Of a stretch of 42,043 nucleotides of DNA, positions 1 through 8,761 are shown piece after piece. Source of the DNA: Bacteroidota bacterium. Lineage in GTDB: Bacteria; Bacteroidota; Bacteroidia; Chitinophagales; Saprospiraceae. Below the pieces are notes generated by a model that saw only the letters and a program-made list of their open reading frames with translations, was not told where the DNA came from and searched no databases. Numbering within the stretch: position 1 is the first letter of the stretch; every line of letters begins with the position of its first letter. Location of the stretch: assembly GCA_029567325.1 (NCBI GenBank), contig JAKQLF010000287.1, positions 1-42,043 on the forward strand, read 5' to 3'. Made by a program: the position numbers and the translations under genes.

Positions 1-1466
1 AGACCTGGGTTATTAAAAGTAACGTTATTTGCTCCACCACCTTCTACTTTTGTTGCGTCAGTATTGATGTTGTTATCACCAAATCTAGTTCTTGCTGCAT
101 ATAGGTTATGTGGAATGGATTGGTTTCCAGTTACACCGTAACCAATTCTCAATCCCAAATCAGAGAAAACATCTTTATTGATAAAACTTTCTTCTATCAA
201 CTTCCATTTGGCGGCAAATGAAGGGAAGAAACCATATTGATTGTCACCACCAAATCTGGTAGAACCATCAGTTCTTAATGTTGCAGTGATCATGTATTTA
301 TCGCTAAACCCAACGTTGATTCTTCCAAAATATGACTGAATTTCATTGAACTCATTGCTTGAGTTGTTCAAAACAGAAATGTCTGCATCTCCTAGGTTGT
401 TGATCATCACATCTAAGTCACTAGTACTATACCTTGCAGCAGCAGATCTCTTTTGTTTATTGTCAAAAGATTGATAAGAATATCCCAGTAAACCACCGAA
501 CGTGATATTTCCTGCAGTTTTATCATAAGTGAAATAGTTTTCCCAAATGTTGTTTGATATGTCAATATCGCTGAAATAAGCTCTTCCCAAACCAGCATTT
601 GCCTCAGTAATCAAATCTTTAGAATAGGCAGCTTTTCTATTGGACAATGCTCTATCTGTACCTACTATGGATCTGAATTTTAAACCATCAGCAATAGTAA
701 TTTCAGCTTGTAAATTTCCTAAAGCCCTTAATGTATTTGTATTGTCTTTGGATAAATTGACAAATGCAAGAGGGTTGACTTCCGTAATACCTGGTTGAAA
801 ATATTCAGTTTTGTCACCATCTCCGTCAGCATCTTTCTCATCAAAAATTGGATTGGTTGGATTAAATTTCAAGATGTTTCCCATCAAGTCACCAGTAAAT
901 CCAATGTTTTCAGAAATAGGTACGTTTTTATCTTTGGTATTAGAAAGATTCATGAAGGTTGAGATTTTGACTTTATCACTCAAGAATGATTTTGTACCGT
1001 TAAAACCTGCAGAATATCTTTCTAAGGCAGAATTAAGGACAATACCATTTTGTTTGAAATAACCAGCAGAAAATCTGTAATTACTATTTGCATCACCTCC
1101 TCCGTAAGAAAGGTTGTGTTGGTTGGTTATACCTGTTCTAAATAATTCATTTTGCCAATCTGTGTCAAATCCTGTATTCTGACCACCTGCAGCTACGTAT
1201 TCTGAGGCAGTTAAAAGATCGTATTTTTTTGTAATGTTACTTACACCAAGAGAATAGTTGTAGTCAACCGAACCTTTACCTTTTCCTCTTTTGGTTGTGA
1301 TGAGTATTACACCATTGGCACCTCTTGAACCATAAATGGCTGTTGCAGAAGCATCCTTCAAGATATCGAAAGTTTCAATATCACTTGGATTCAAAAAGTT
1401 TAACTCCCTATTTTCTTTATCCCAAGATTTCCCACATTTATCATTCTGGTTTTGGCTTGGGGAAAA
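1..1466 (-). CDS. SusC/RagA-family TonB-linked outer membrane transporter, both ends missing
   Basis: The minus frame is open from an in-frame stop at 1467-1469 down to the window edge, and the gene continues beyond position 1. Around 1290-1400 it encodes the conserved SusC plug segment ([16 protein letters not shown], then [19 protein letters not shown]). The rest reads as beta-barrel sequence, for example [11 protein letters not shown] near 305-345 and a DADGDGD acidic stretch near 815-835. SusC proteins form the barrel through which glycans or peptides are imported in a TonB-dependent way. The signal peptide, the carboxypeptidase-D-like domain and most of the plug are missing, and no start codon exists upstream in this frame. 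SusC-like sequence ends at about 1420-1435, where unrelated DNA begins. The copy is therefore either a broken gene or the product of a rearrangement or assembly join. Family identity is certain; functionality is doubtful. Confidence 0.88.
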
Positions 1467-1564
1467 TCAGTGCCAATTACATGTTAGACATCATAAAAAA
1501 TGATTTAGACCATCATTTCAATATTCAAATTCCTACTGAGTACGTTGAGCTTGGATCTGTATAA
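1421..1564 (+). pseudogene. C-terminal fragment of an unrecognised protein at the susC junction
   Basis: From the point where SusC similarity stops, the plus strand has an open frame of about 46 codons ending in TAA at 1562-1564, 35 bases before the GH65 gene. It reads [20 protein letters not shown] and then a helical, charged tail ending in VELGSV. Upstream of about 1421 the same frame is only the antisense of susC. This looks like the last part of a real gene whose front is missing. The Gly-rich turn followed by a helix recalls the C-terminal FAD-contacting segment of flavin oxidoreductases, but that is a weak resemblance and I do not assign a family. Its position suggests it was the upstream partner of the GH65 gene. 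Confidence 0.3.
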
Positions 1565-1599
1565 TATCCTCTATTTCAATCTTTTAAAAAAAATATAAA

Positions 1600-3639
1600 G
1601 TGAAAAATATTCTTTGTAATTTTTTGATTTTAATGATGGTTTTACCCGTTGTCATCACTGCTCAAAATGATTGGTTGATTTCAGCTGAGCCTTCTGAATC
1701 CCAACCATATTACGGTATCACTTCAGCCAATGGTATGATAGGTTTGATCTCTTCTCCCAATCCTTTTGAGGTTAAGGAGGTTGTTTTGGCGGGAGCTTAT
1801 GATCTCTATGGTCGCGGTAGAGTCAGTAATTTTCTCAAAAGTTTCAATCTTTTAAATGCACAAATTGCCATTGACGGATCTCAGATTCAAAAAAATAATA
1901 TTCAAAATTTTAAACAAAGTTTGGATATGCGAAATGGCTCCTTCACAACTACATTCAACCATAAAGGGAAGGCGAATATTTCTTATACCTATTACGCTTT
2001 AAGAAACATGCCATTTACGGTTTTGATGAATGTTTCCATTGAAGCAATTTCGGATATTGATGTTTCTGCAGCCAGTAAAATGGAAGCACCTGACGCCTTG
2101 CGTGATGTTCAGAATTATTATAATGAAATTGACCGGCCTCATACAACCATCAGTTTATTGACATCTTCTGCCAAAAGTCCAACAGGAAAAATCGATATGT
2201 GTGCAAGTAATTCATTCATATTCAAAGAACCACATGGTAATGAGCCCAGGATTATACACGAAATGTGGGACAATGCCATGCATCTGATGAAATTCAACAA
2301 AAAGATCAAGGCAGGAGAACAATATGAATTTTCGATCGTGGGTTCTTCAATTACTTCAGCTCATCACAGTGACCCGCTTAATGAAGCTGAGCGTTTGACC
2401 ATCATTGCAAAATTAGAGGGAGCAGAAAGGTTGCTGCTCAAACACAACCTTGCATGGAATAAACTTTGGGAATCGGACATAGAAATATATGGAGATGAAG
2501 TGGTCCAGAAAGAGGTCAGATCAATGCTCTATCACCTCTATTCTTTTGTCAGAGCTGAAAGCCCATACAGTATTTCTCCGATGGGTCTTTCTGGTTTGGG
2601 ATACAATGGGCATGTATTCTGGGATACGGAATTGTGGATGTTTCCAGCTTTGTTGGTAATGAATGCTGATTTAGCAAAATCTTTGATCAACTACAGATTT
2701 GATAGGTTGGAAATGGCGAAGAAAAATGCATTTACCAAAGGTTACAGAGGAGCAATGTTTCCTTGGGAAAGTGCAGATAGTGGGGCCGAGGAAACACCAG
2801 TTTGGGCTTTGAGTGGGCCATTCGAACATCACATTACAGCTTGTGTGGGCATTGCCGCCTGGAATTATTTTGCCGTTTCCAGGGATACCACTTGGCTGAA
2901 GACAAAGGGATGGCCTTTATTGGAGCAAACAGCTGACTTTTGGGCAAGTAGGGTAGAACGAAAAGGACCCAAGCAATATGAAATCAACAATGTAGTGGCA
3001 GCTGATGAGTGGGCAGAAAATGTCAATAATAATGCTTTTACAAATGCTGCCGCAATTACAAATCTACAGTTTGCAGCAAAAGCTGCGAAAATCTTGAATA
3101 TTCCTGTAAACAAAGATTGGGAAGTTGTTGCTGCAAATATTCCCATTTTTAAAATGGAAAATGGTGTCACTAGAGAACATGATTCTTATAATGGTGAACC
3201 AATAAAACAAGCTGATGTCAACCTTTTGGCATATCCTTTAAAAATTGTTTCTACGCCAGCACAAATTTTGAAAGACCTTGATTATTACTCTACCAGGGTT
3301 CCTGATGAAGGTACTCCTGCAATGACTCAATCCGTTTTTAGTTTATTGTATGCCCGATTAGGTGATGAAACCAAAGCTTATAAATTTTTTTTAGAGGCTT
3401 TTCAACCCAATTTACTTCCACCTTTTAATGTCATTGCAGAAACCAAGGGTGGAACTAACCCTTATTTTGCCACAGGAGCGGGAGGAGTTTTGCAGGCTGT
3501 ACTTATGGGCTTTGGAGGTTTGGAAATTACGGATAATGGACTCAAACAAATCCAATCAGTTTTACCAAAACATTGGGAAAAGTTGGTTTTGAAAGGTATA
3601 GGCCCTGATAAAAAAACTTATACTATTAAAAATAACTAA
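1600..3639 (+). CDS. Secreted glycoside hydrolase family 65-like protein (ATHL1-type)
   Basis: The 679-residue protein starts at GTG with a signal peptide (about residues 1-21, ending VVITAQ), so it acts in the periplasm or outside the cell. It has a beta-sandwich N-terminal half followed by an (alpha/alpha)6-barrel-like half with GH65 signatures: WDTE (341-344), GAMFPWESADSG (384-395), and AADEWAENVNNNAFTNAAA (467-485). Glu470 lies where GH65 enzymes carry the general acid in a D-E-Y/W context. FPWESA resembles the animal/bacterial ATHL1 branch, which hydrolyses alpha-glucosides, rather than the cytosolic phosphorylases. Substrate is unknown. No TAnnTTTG box is seen just upstream and the gene lies 35 bases after a truncated coding fragment, so its original operon context may be lost. 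Confidence 0.85.
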   Translation: MKNILCNFLILMMVLPVVITAQNDWLISAEPSESQPYYGITSANGMIGLISSPNPFEVKEVVLAGAYDLYGRGRVSNFLKSFNLLNAQIAIDGSQIQKNNIQNFKQSLDMRNGSFTTTFNHKGKANISYTYYALRNMPFTVLMNVSIEAISDIDVSAASKMEAPDALRDVQNYYNEIDRPHTTISLLTSSAKSPTGKIDMCASNSFIFKEPHGNEPRIIHEMWDNAMHLMKFNKKIKAGEQYEFSIVGSSITSAHHSDPLNEAERLTIIAKLEGAERLLLKHNLAWNKLWESDIEIYGDEVVQKEVRSMLYHLYSFVRAESPYSISPMGLSGLGYNGHVFWDTELWMFPALLVMNADLAKSLINYRFDRLEMAKKNAFTKGYRGAMFPWESADSGAEETPVWALSGPFEHHITACVGIAAWNYFAVSRDTTWLKTKGWPLLEQTADFWASRVERKGPKQYEINNVVAADEWAENVNNNAFTNAAAITNLQFAAKAAKILNIPVNKDWEVVAANIPIFKMENGVTREHDSYNGEPIKQADVNLLAYPLKIVSTPAQILKDLDYYSTRVPDEGTPAMTQSVFSLLYARLGDETKAYKFFLEAFQPNLLPPFNVIAETKGGTNPYFATGAGGVLQAVLMGFGGLEITDNGLKQIQSVLPKHWEKLVLKGIGPDKKTYTIKNN

Positions 3640-3665
3640 ACCCTCACCACCTTAGATACGTTTCT

Positions 3666-3715
3666 ATTGTAAAATCACAAATTGCTGATTTACAATATGT
3701 AACAAAGTGATTTTA
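3666..3715. repeat. Two overlapping, mutually exclusive hairpins between convergent genes
   Basis: ATTGTAAA (3666-3673) pairs with TTTACAAT (3689-3696), and TAAAATCAC (3670-3678) pairs with GTGATTTTA (3707-3715). The arms overlap, so only one stem can form at a time. The site lies between the 3' ends of the GH65 gene and yebC and may act as a weak transcription end; neither stem has a clear T-run. Confidence 0.45.
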
Positions 3716-3776
3716 TGGTAAGAGTTAAGTACTTAATATTCCTAAAAACCGTTTAAAATTTCCTGAAGCACTAAAC

Positions 3777-4487
3777 CTAGGCCATATTGGTGTAAATTTC
3801 CTGGATGTCCTCATCATCCTCCATTTTATCCAACATTTTCTGGATATCTGCCATCTGATCTTCCGAAAATTCTTGTGGAGCATTGGGGATTCTTTCAAGT
3901 TTTGCACTTGCTACTTCAATTCCTCTTTCTTCAAATGCTTTCACCAAGGTACCAAATTGAGTGTAGTCACCATACGCATAAAGTGTATCGCCATCTTCCT
4001 CCAATTCGTCTAAACCAAAGTCAATCATTTCCAATTGAAATTCTTCTAAATCTAAACCTGCTGGCTTTTGAAATTCTACAACGGTTTTGCGGTCGAATAA
4101 AAATTCTAGAGAACCAGTTGGCACAAGCGTACCGCCTGCTTTATTAAAATATGATTTTACATTAGCCACGGTTCTTGTTGGATTATCAGTGGCACATTCT
4201 AGTACAACCTGAATACCATGAGCTCCTTTACCTTCATAATTGACCATGACCAAATCATCAGAATCCTTTCCTTCAGCCCTTTTTATGGCAGCTTCGACGT
4301 TGTCCTTAGGCATATTATTAGCTTTAGCCATGTTGATGGCCAATCGCAATTTTGGATTCATAGTAGGATCGGGACCACCTTCCTTTGCAGCTATGGTTAT
4401 TTGTCTTCCCAGTTTAGGGAAAATTCTGGACATATTACCCCATCTCTTTTCTTTGGCCGCTCTGCGGTATTCAAATGCTCTTCCCAT
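3777..4487 (-). CDS. yebC: YebC/PmpR-family regulator / translation factor
   Basis: The 236-residue protein starts [16 protein letters not shown], the family start in Bacteroidota, and contains the conserved stretches [21 protein letters not shown] and NYEGKGAHG. YebC-family proteins have been described as DNA-binding regulators and, more recently, as factors that relieve ribosome stalling at proline-rich sequences. The C-terminus is acidic ([13 protein letters not shown]). An upstream in-frame ATG at 4511 would add eight residues, but it lies inside the promoter box at 4509-4516, so the start at 4487 is preferred. The gene is single and converges with the GH65 gene. Confidence 0.93.
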   Translation of the reverse strand: MGRAFEYRRAAKEKRWGNMSRIFPKLGRQITIAAKEGGPDPTMNPKLRLAINMAKANNMPKDNVEAAIKRAEGKDSDDLVMVNYEGKGAHGIQVVLECATDNPTRTVANVKSYFNKAGGTLVPTGSLEFLFDRKTVVEFQKPAGLDLEEFQLEMIDFGLDELEEDGDTLYAYGDYTQFGTLVKAFEERGIEVASAKLERIPNAPQEFSEDQMADIQKMLDKMEDDEDIQEIYTNMA

Positions 4488-4508
4488 TAAATTATTATGT
4501 TTGGAGCG

Positions 4509-4516
4509 CAAAAATA
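4509..4516 (-). promoter_or_regulatory. TAnnTTTG promoter box of yebC
   Basis: On the minus strand the sequence is TATTTTTG, a perfect match to the Bacteroidota -7 box TAnnTTTG, 21 bases upstream of the ATG at 4487. Confidence 0.55.
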
Positions 4517-4661
4517 GAAATCTTCCCAGTAACTAAAAAATTAATCAAACTTTTGAATTGATAATTATTTAAAAGAGTTTGAAAGTTCATAAAGTATAAA
4601 GTTTATAAAGTTTGGGTTTAACTGTTTATTTATTTAATCACCCATTTTTTGCGAACGCTAC

Positions 4662-4846
4662 GAAATTGCAAGACGACTGAATTGCAAAACTACTGAATTG
4701 TCTGAATTGCAGAAACCCTTCATTGTCCAAACACTGCTTTCAGACAAACTTACAATTGAACATTATCAGTCTTCAAAAAAAAATGAAAAACTGACCGCTG
4801 ACAGCTGAAAACTGATAGCTCGTAGCTCATGGCTCGTTGCTCGCTG
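4662..4846. repeat. Degenerate short repeats in the 461-base yebC/zinc-ribbon intergenic region
   Basis: Two kinds of low-complexity repeat are present. From 4662 to 4711 the core GAATTGCA or CTGAATTG recurs four times. From about 4785 there is CTGACCGCTGACAGCTGAAA and then four tandem heptamers, AGCTCGT, AGCTCAT, GGCTCGT, TGCTCGC (4817-4844). The reverse complement of about 4790-4822 (GAGCTATCAGTTTTCAGC) resembles 41117-41141, so this is a dispersed family. No open frame or RNA gene was recognised in 4517-4877. Confidence 0.5.
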
Positions 4847-4877
4847 CAAAATGACAGGAAATTTTTTCCCCAATTAC

Positions 4878-4908
4878 TTGCCTCATTATCAAAATTTTAT
4901 AATATTTG
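4878..4908 (+). promoter_or_regulatory. Probable promoter of the zinc-ribbon gene
   Basis: TTG (4878-4880), a 20-base spacer, then AATATTTG (4901-4908), one mismatch from TAnnTTTG. The box lies 40 bases before the ATG at 4949. Confidence 0.4.
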
Positions 4909-4948
4909 TAGATGAAAAATTTATTGATTACCCTTTAAAAGTATTTCT

Positions 4949-5323
4949 ATGAAAAATGTTATCGAAAAACAACGCTGTCAGGTATGCGGTGATGAAATGA
5001 AAGGCCGAAGAGATAAGAAATTTTGCTCCGATCAGTGCCGTGTAGAACACCATAATTTTCAAAATCGAGACGTTTCAAAATTCATGACCAACATCAATAA
5101 TTTGTTGCGTAAAAACCATCGAATTTTAGAGAAACTAAATCCCAAAGGAAAGACCAGAGTTTCCAAAGCGCATCTGCTTGATGAAGGTCTCAATTTCAAT
5201 TACTTTACCAATATGTATAAAACCAAAAATGGTAAAGCTTATTACTTTGTGTATGATCAAGGGTACATCGAAATTGAAGATGGTGTGTTTACCCTTGTCC
5301 AAAAGCATGAATACGTAGATTAA
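4949..5323 (+). CDS. Small zinc-ribbon protein of unknown function
   Basis: The 124-residue cytosolic protein has an N-terminal metal site with Cys10, Cys13, Cys26 and Cys30 (RCQVCGDEM, then KFCSDQCR), a treble-clef/zinc-ribbon arrangement like DUF2116-type proteins. A basic helical linker follows (residues 31-75, rich in N, K and R) and then a small beta-rich C-terminal domain with the aromatic run KAYYFVYDQGYIEIEDG (about 96-112). It has no signal peptide or membrane segment. The basic linker plus zinc ribbon is compatible with binding nucleic acid, but this is inference. The gene stands alone with its own promoter. Similar short proteins are, to my knowledge, common in Bacteroidota and uncharacterised. 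Confidence 0.75.
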   Translation: MKNVIEKQRCQVCGDEMKGRRDKKFCSDQCRVEHHNFQNRDVSKFMTNINNLLRKNHRILEKLNPKGKTRVSKAHLLDEGLNFNYFTNMYKTKNGKAYYFVYDQGYIEIEDGVFTLVQKHEYVD

Positions 5324-5441
5324 GTTTGGTCGTTGTTGTTTAGTATTGTCAACATCAATAGCTGATTTGAATAAACTACTTAGAAGATGGAGTTGAATGG
5401 AGCGAGTTAAGCAGAAACCAGAATAGGTTCAATTTCATTAA

Positions 5442-5500
5442 CCCCGTGCGAAGCTCGGGGGATCAAGTTCCTAATTTCTTACAACCCCGAATTGGGGTTG
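5442..5500. repeat. Pair of GC-rich hairpins in the 499-base gap before the PD40/SPOR gene
   Basis: First hairpin: CCCCG (5442-5446) pairs with CGGGG (5456-5460); inside it is GCGAAGC, a heptamer known to form an exceptionally stable DNA mini-hairpin. Second hairpin: CAACCCC (5482-5488) pairs with GGGGTTG (5494-5500) around GAATT. They lie 21 bases apart in AT-rich DNA and look like a REP-type palindromic pair. Neither has a T-run, so they are not typical terminators. Nothing else was recognised in 5324-5748. Confidence 0.55.
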
Positions 5501-5748
5501 AATAAAGCTCCATGTTGATTCACGCTTAGAAAGATTTTTTCTATGTGTCAGTTTTGAAGTGATATTAGAGGCTGCAAATAGTAGAAAGACAAATATTTAT
5601 TGCAAATTGAGTGGGGCCTGAGTTGTATGGTCTAAGTGCATATTCTCGAACCAATGAACTTAAATATGTGCACTTAATTGAAAGAAACTATCGATTCAAA
5701 GCGGTTAGTTTTGTTAATTCATTATATATTACAAAAAAAATTAATTTG

Positions 5749-5783
5749 TTGTATGCGCATTTACAGCATTATTTATATATTTG
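5749..5783 (+). promoter_or_regulatory. Probable promoter of the PD40/SPOR gene
   Basis: TATATTTG (5776-5783) matches TAnnTTTG exactly, with a TTG at 5749-5751 about 24 bases upstream. The ATG is at 5823, giving a leader of roughly 35 bases. Confidence 0.5.
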
Positions 5784-5822
5784 TAAATTGTAATGTAATA
5801 TTCATCAACAAAACTAGGTCTC

Positions 5823-7763
5823 ATGGTTAAGAATTTATCACTTTTATTAATGTTTTGTACGGCGTCGCTCTCCGCGCAATACGTACATCAATCTGCGAAA
5901 AAACAATATGAGTTGGGTGTTTATGACCTTGCCTTGAGCTCATATTTGACAGCAGAAAAGTCAGGAAAACTTTCGGCAGACGAAATGGCGATCATGGCTG
6001 ATATATACAGAAAATCAGGACACGTTGATCAATCATTGCAGTATTATGCCAAAGCAGAAGCATTAGGTAATGCTCAAAATCCTTTCCAAATGGCTTTTGC
6101 AAAGACATTGGTTGGTGTTGGAAATTATACTTTGGCTTTGGAGAAACTATCTTTATTACCTGAAAGTAAAGAAGTTAGCCACCTCAAAGCACAAATAGAA
6201 TATGCCCAGGCTACTTCTAAATCGCCGGCTAAATCGCTTGAGATCAATAAATTCATCGGATCATCGAGTGCGGAATTTGCATTAACTGTGGTAGACGGTC
6301 ATTTTGTTTTCAATACTTATAATAAATTGAAAATGAGCCCAAGGAGCAGCAAAGCTGTAGAAGGCCAAATAGGCTTTGCATTGGCAACAATGGAAAATGG
6401 TACTGAAACTCCTTTTATAGAAGGACTTGCCAATCGTTTGAACATAGGCGCTATTTCATTCTCAGAAAACGGCAAATGTGTCTATACTAGATCAGTTCCC
6501 CTTTGTGAATACGAAGCTTGTAGAAATATAGGTGCGAGCTTATACATTGCAGATTTCCAAAAAGGAAACATCAGCAACGAACGTGGATTGAATGTAAATA
6601 AACTAGGTGTTTCCAATTTTGATCCTTCAATTTCTGCAGATGGGAAAACCATCGTTTTTGCCTCAGATAGAGCAGGTGGTTTTGGCGGAAATGATTTGTA
6701 TGAAATAAAGTGGAATGGTAAGGACTGGAGTGAACCCATCAATCTAGGTAGTGAAGTGAATACAGCTGGTGATGAACAGAGCCCACACATTAGTAATAAT
6801 CTATTGTATTTTGCTTCAAATTACCATTTAGGTTTAGGTGGATTTGATTTATTTGAAGCTCGAAAAATCAGTGGTGTTTATGGTCAAGTAAATAATATAA
6901 ATGGTGTAAATAGTTCTATGGACGAAACTTATCCATTTTTAAATAAAGCAACGGGTGATTTGTATTTTACTTCAAATAGAAATGCGGTAGAAAGAGAAAA
7001 TATTTATTTCGCTGCATTGAATGAGCAACCTCTTGCAGCAGCTACAGAACAACCTTCAGCATTTGTTTTGCCTGCATTTAATAATCCCAAAGTAATGGCA
7101 ACTTCTGGAGAAATAGATGGCGCAAGAAGGGTGAGTATTGGTACAGTGATTACAAAAAGTTTGACAAATGTTTTCTATATTCAGATAGCAGCGTTCAATA
7201 AAAAGAATGTAAATGACTTTGAAAAATTCCGTGACCTTGTAAAGTTTGGAAATATTTATAAGTTTGACATAGGTCAGGCAGTTAAAGTAAGATTGGGCTA
7301 CTTCGTGGATGAAGTTGAAGCCAGATCTGTGCTTACTAAAATAAAATTGAAAGGTTATCCTGATGCTTTTGTGGTGTCCAATCCATTGAATACTTCAGAT
7401 ATGGAGTTGGTATTATCAACGTATGATGCAAATAGAGCGAATGTGCAACCTTCTGAACCAAAAACAGATCAAAAACAAACTGAAGCACCAAGGGTAACTA
7501 CCAATCATAATGATAGTAACATTTCTTACAAAATCAGGCTGGCAAGTTATGAGGACCCCATCTGGTTTGATCTCAAAAAAGTGAACGATCTTGGTCATAT
7601 TGAGCAGTGGAGTAAAGGGACATGGACCATTTTTGTAATCAGCGGATTTAAGAATTATCAAGATGCTGAACAAGCAAGAGTAAAGGCAGTTAACCGTGGG
7701 TTTACCAGTGCAGAGGTTGTCATTGATAATGGCGGCGTCATAGAGAGCATTAAGAAAAATTAG
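5823..7763 (+). CDS. Secreted TPR-PD40 propeller protein with two C-terminal SPOR domains
   Basis: The 646-residue protein has a signal peptide (1-18, ending TASLSAQ). TPR-like helices follow (about 22-115), then a PD40/WD40-like propeller (about 145-400) with the repeated signature [19 protein letters not shown] / NDLYEIKW and [11 protein letters not shown] / GGFDLFEA. Two SPOR-like modules end it: about 449-520 (FYIQIAAF, then [15 protein letters not shown]) and 568-636 (YKIRLASY, then [16 protein letters not shown]). TPR-PD40 proteins of Bacteroidota, such as the T9SS component PorE, usually end in an OmpA domain that holds peptidoglycan. Here SPOR domains, which bind denuded glycan strands, take that place. 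A periplasmic, wall-associated scaffold role is inferred. A strong terminator follows, so it is monocistronic. Confidence 0.85.
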   Translation: MVKNLSLLLMFCTASLSAQYVHQSAKKQYELGVYDLALSSYLTAEKSGKLSADEMAIMADIYRKSGHVDQSLQYYAKAEALGNAQNPFQMAFAKTLVGVGNYTLALEKLSLLPESKEVSHLKAQIEYAQATSKSPAKSLEINKFIGSSSAEFALTVVDGHFVFNTYNKLKMSPRSSKAVEGQIGFALATMENGTETPFIEGLANRLNIGAISFSENGKCVYTRSVPLCEYEACRNIGASLYIADFQKGNISNERGLNVNKLGVSNFDPSISADGKTIVFASDRAGGFGGNDLYEIKWNGKDWSEPINLGSEVNTAGDEQSPHISNNLLYFASNYHLGLGGFDLFEARKISGVYGQVNNINGVNSSMDETYPFLNKATGDLYFTSNRNAVERENIYFAALNEQPLAAATEQPSAFVLPAFNNPKVMATSGEIDGARRVSIGTVITKSLTNVFYIQIAAFNKKNVNDFEKFRDLVKFGNIYKFDIGQAVKVRLGYFVDEVEARSVLTKIKLKGYPDAFVVSNPLNTSDMELVLSTYDANRANVQPSEPKTDQKQTEAPRVTTNHNDSNISYKIRLASYEDPIWFDLKKVNDLGHIEQWSKGTWTIFVISGFKNYQDAEQARVKAVNRGFTSAEVVIDNGGVIESIKKN

Positions 7764-7785
7764 TCGGTTTTATAAATGAAATGAG

Positions 7786-7817
7786 CCACTCAGACGTCAA
7801 ATCTGGGTGGTTTTTTT
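7786..7817 (+). terminator. Rho-independent terminator of the PD40/SPOR gene
   Basis: CCACTCAGA (7786-7794) pairs with TCTGGGTGG (7802-7810) with one T-G wobble, followed by seven T. It lies 22 bases after the stop codon at 7763. Confidence 0.85.
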
Positions 7818-7986
7818 ATTAAATATACCTAGAAAAATAAAACTTTATTTTCAAAAAAGCATAATTATTAAATGCCTTGTTTGAATAATAATCTGATAAA
7901 AAATCATTTATAATTGGTTGTTTTCTTTCATATATTTTCAAGGATTTTGATCTTCAAATAAACACATTTCAAGAGTAAGGACACAA

Positions 7987-8021
7987 AAAAAAGCGCTTTG
8001 AAAGTATCAAAGCGCTTTTTT
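7987..8021. terminator. Bidirectional terminator between convergent genes
   Basis: A perfect 14-base stem, AAAAAAGCGCTTTG (7987-8000) with CAAAGCGCTTTTTT (8008-8021), and a 7-base loop. The terminal A and T runs make it work on both strands. It lies 23 bases after the peroxiredoxin stop on the minus strand and backs up the plus-strand terminator at 7786. Confidence 0.9.
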
Positions 8022-8043
8022 TATATAGTTTTTAGTTTATAAA

Positions 8044-8679
8044 CTACTTGTTTGGCTGAGGAGTATACCTTAAATACGGTTTTACTTCGTTAACGCCTTT
8101 AGGAAACTTTAAAATTGCATCTGCTGTGCTTACAGAAGGTACAACAATTGTATCATCTCCATCTTTCCAGTCAGCAGGTGTGGCAACAGAATATTGAGCA
8201 GTAAGTTGTAATGAATCAATGACCCTTAAAAGTTCTGTAAAATTTCTTCCTGTTGATGCAGGATAGGTGAGGGTAAGTTTCACTTTTTTATCTGGCCCTA
8301 TTATAAATACAGAACGTACAGTCGCTTTCTCCGATGCATTGGGGTGAATCATATCGTAAAGTGTAGCTACCGTCCTATTTTCATCCGCTATGATAGGGAA
8401 GTTCATTTTTACGTGATTGATCTCTTCAATATCTGGAATCCATCTATTGTGGCTTTCAAGATTATCTACAGAAACTGCAATAACCTTCACACCTTTTTTT
8501 TCAAATTCTCCCTTTAGCAGTGCTGTTTTACCGAGTTCGGTAGTGCAAACAGGCGTAAAATCTGCTGGATGTGAAAACAATAGTCCCCAAGAATCGCCAA
8601 GCCATTCATGAAAATCAATGTGTCCTTGAGTTGTGTCAGCTTGAAAATTTGGTGCTATATCTCCTAATCTAATTGACAT
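8044..8679 (-). CDS. 1-Cys peroxiredoxin (Prx6 subfamily)
   Basis: The 211-residue cytosolic enzyme reduces hydrogen peroxide and organic peroxides. The peroxidatic cysteine is Cys45 in DFTPVCTTELG, with the Prx6-type neighbours SHPADFTPVCTTE and the long C-terminal domain (about 150-211) containing ATPADWKDGDDTIVVPSVS, which separates Prx6 proteins from AhpC. The Arg of the active site lies in GPDKKVKL/TYPASTGRNF. No second conserved resolving Cys is seen, which fits the 1-Cys mechanism. The gene lies 82 bases downstream of the phosphoglycerate dehydrogenase gene on the same strand; co-transcription is possible but not shown. A strong hairpin terminator follows. Confidence 0.93.
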   Translation of the reverse strand: MSIRLGDIAPNFQADTTQGHIDFHEWLGDSWGLLFSHPADFTPVCTTELGKTALLKGEFEKKGVKVIAVSVDNLESHNRWIPDIEEINHVKMNFPIIADENRTVATLYDMIHPNASEKATVRSVFIIGPDKKVKLTLTYPASTGRNFTELLRVIDSLQLTAQYSVATPADWKDGDDTIVVPSVSTADAILKFPKGVNEVKPYLRYTPQPNK

Positions 8680-8761
8680 ATTCTAGTAATTTTATAAAGT
8701 TAGTAATACTTTAAAAACGTGTACTAAATTTTAAAGTTCAATTTTGCTTGCAAAATTTCTT

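Noticed and set aside
1325-1420. Start of a plus-strand gene at 1325
   Set aside because: This part is antisense to the highly conserved susC plug coding sequence; only the part after about 1421 may be a real fragment.
2865-3170. 101-codon minus-strand open frame
   Set aside because: It is antisense within the GH65 catalytic core and has no independent support.
5611-5793. 60-codon plus-strand open frame in the gap before the PD40/SPOR gene
   Set aside because: It runs over the promoter region, ends before the real gene and lacks coding character.
7987-8021. Small RNA or attenuator at the perfect 14-base stem
   Set aside because: Its place between convergent genes with A/T runs on both sides is fully explained as a bidirectional terminator.
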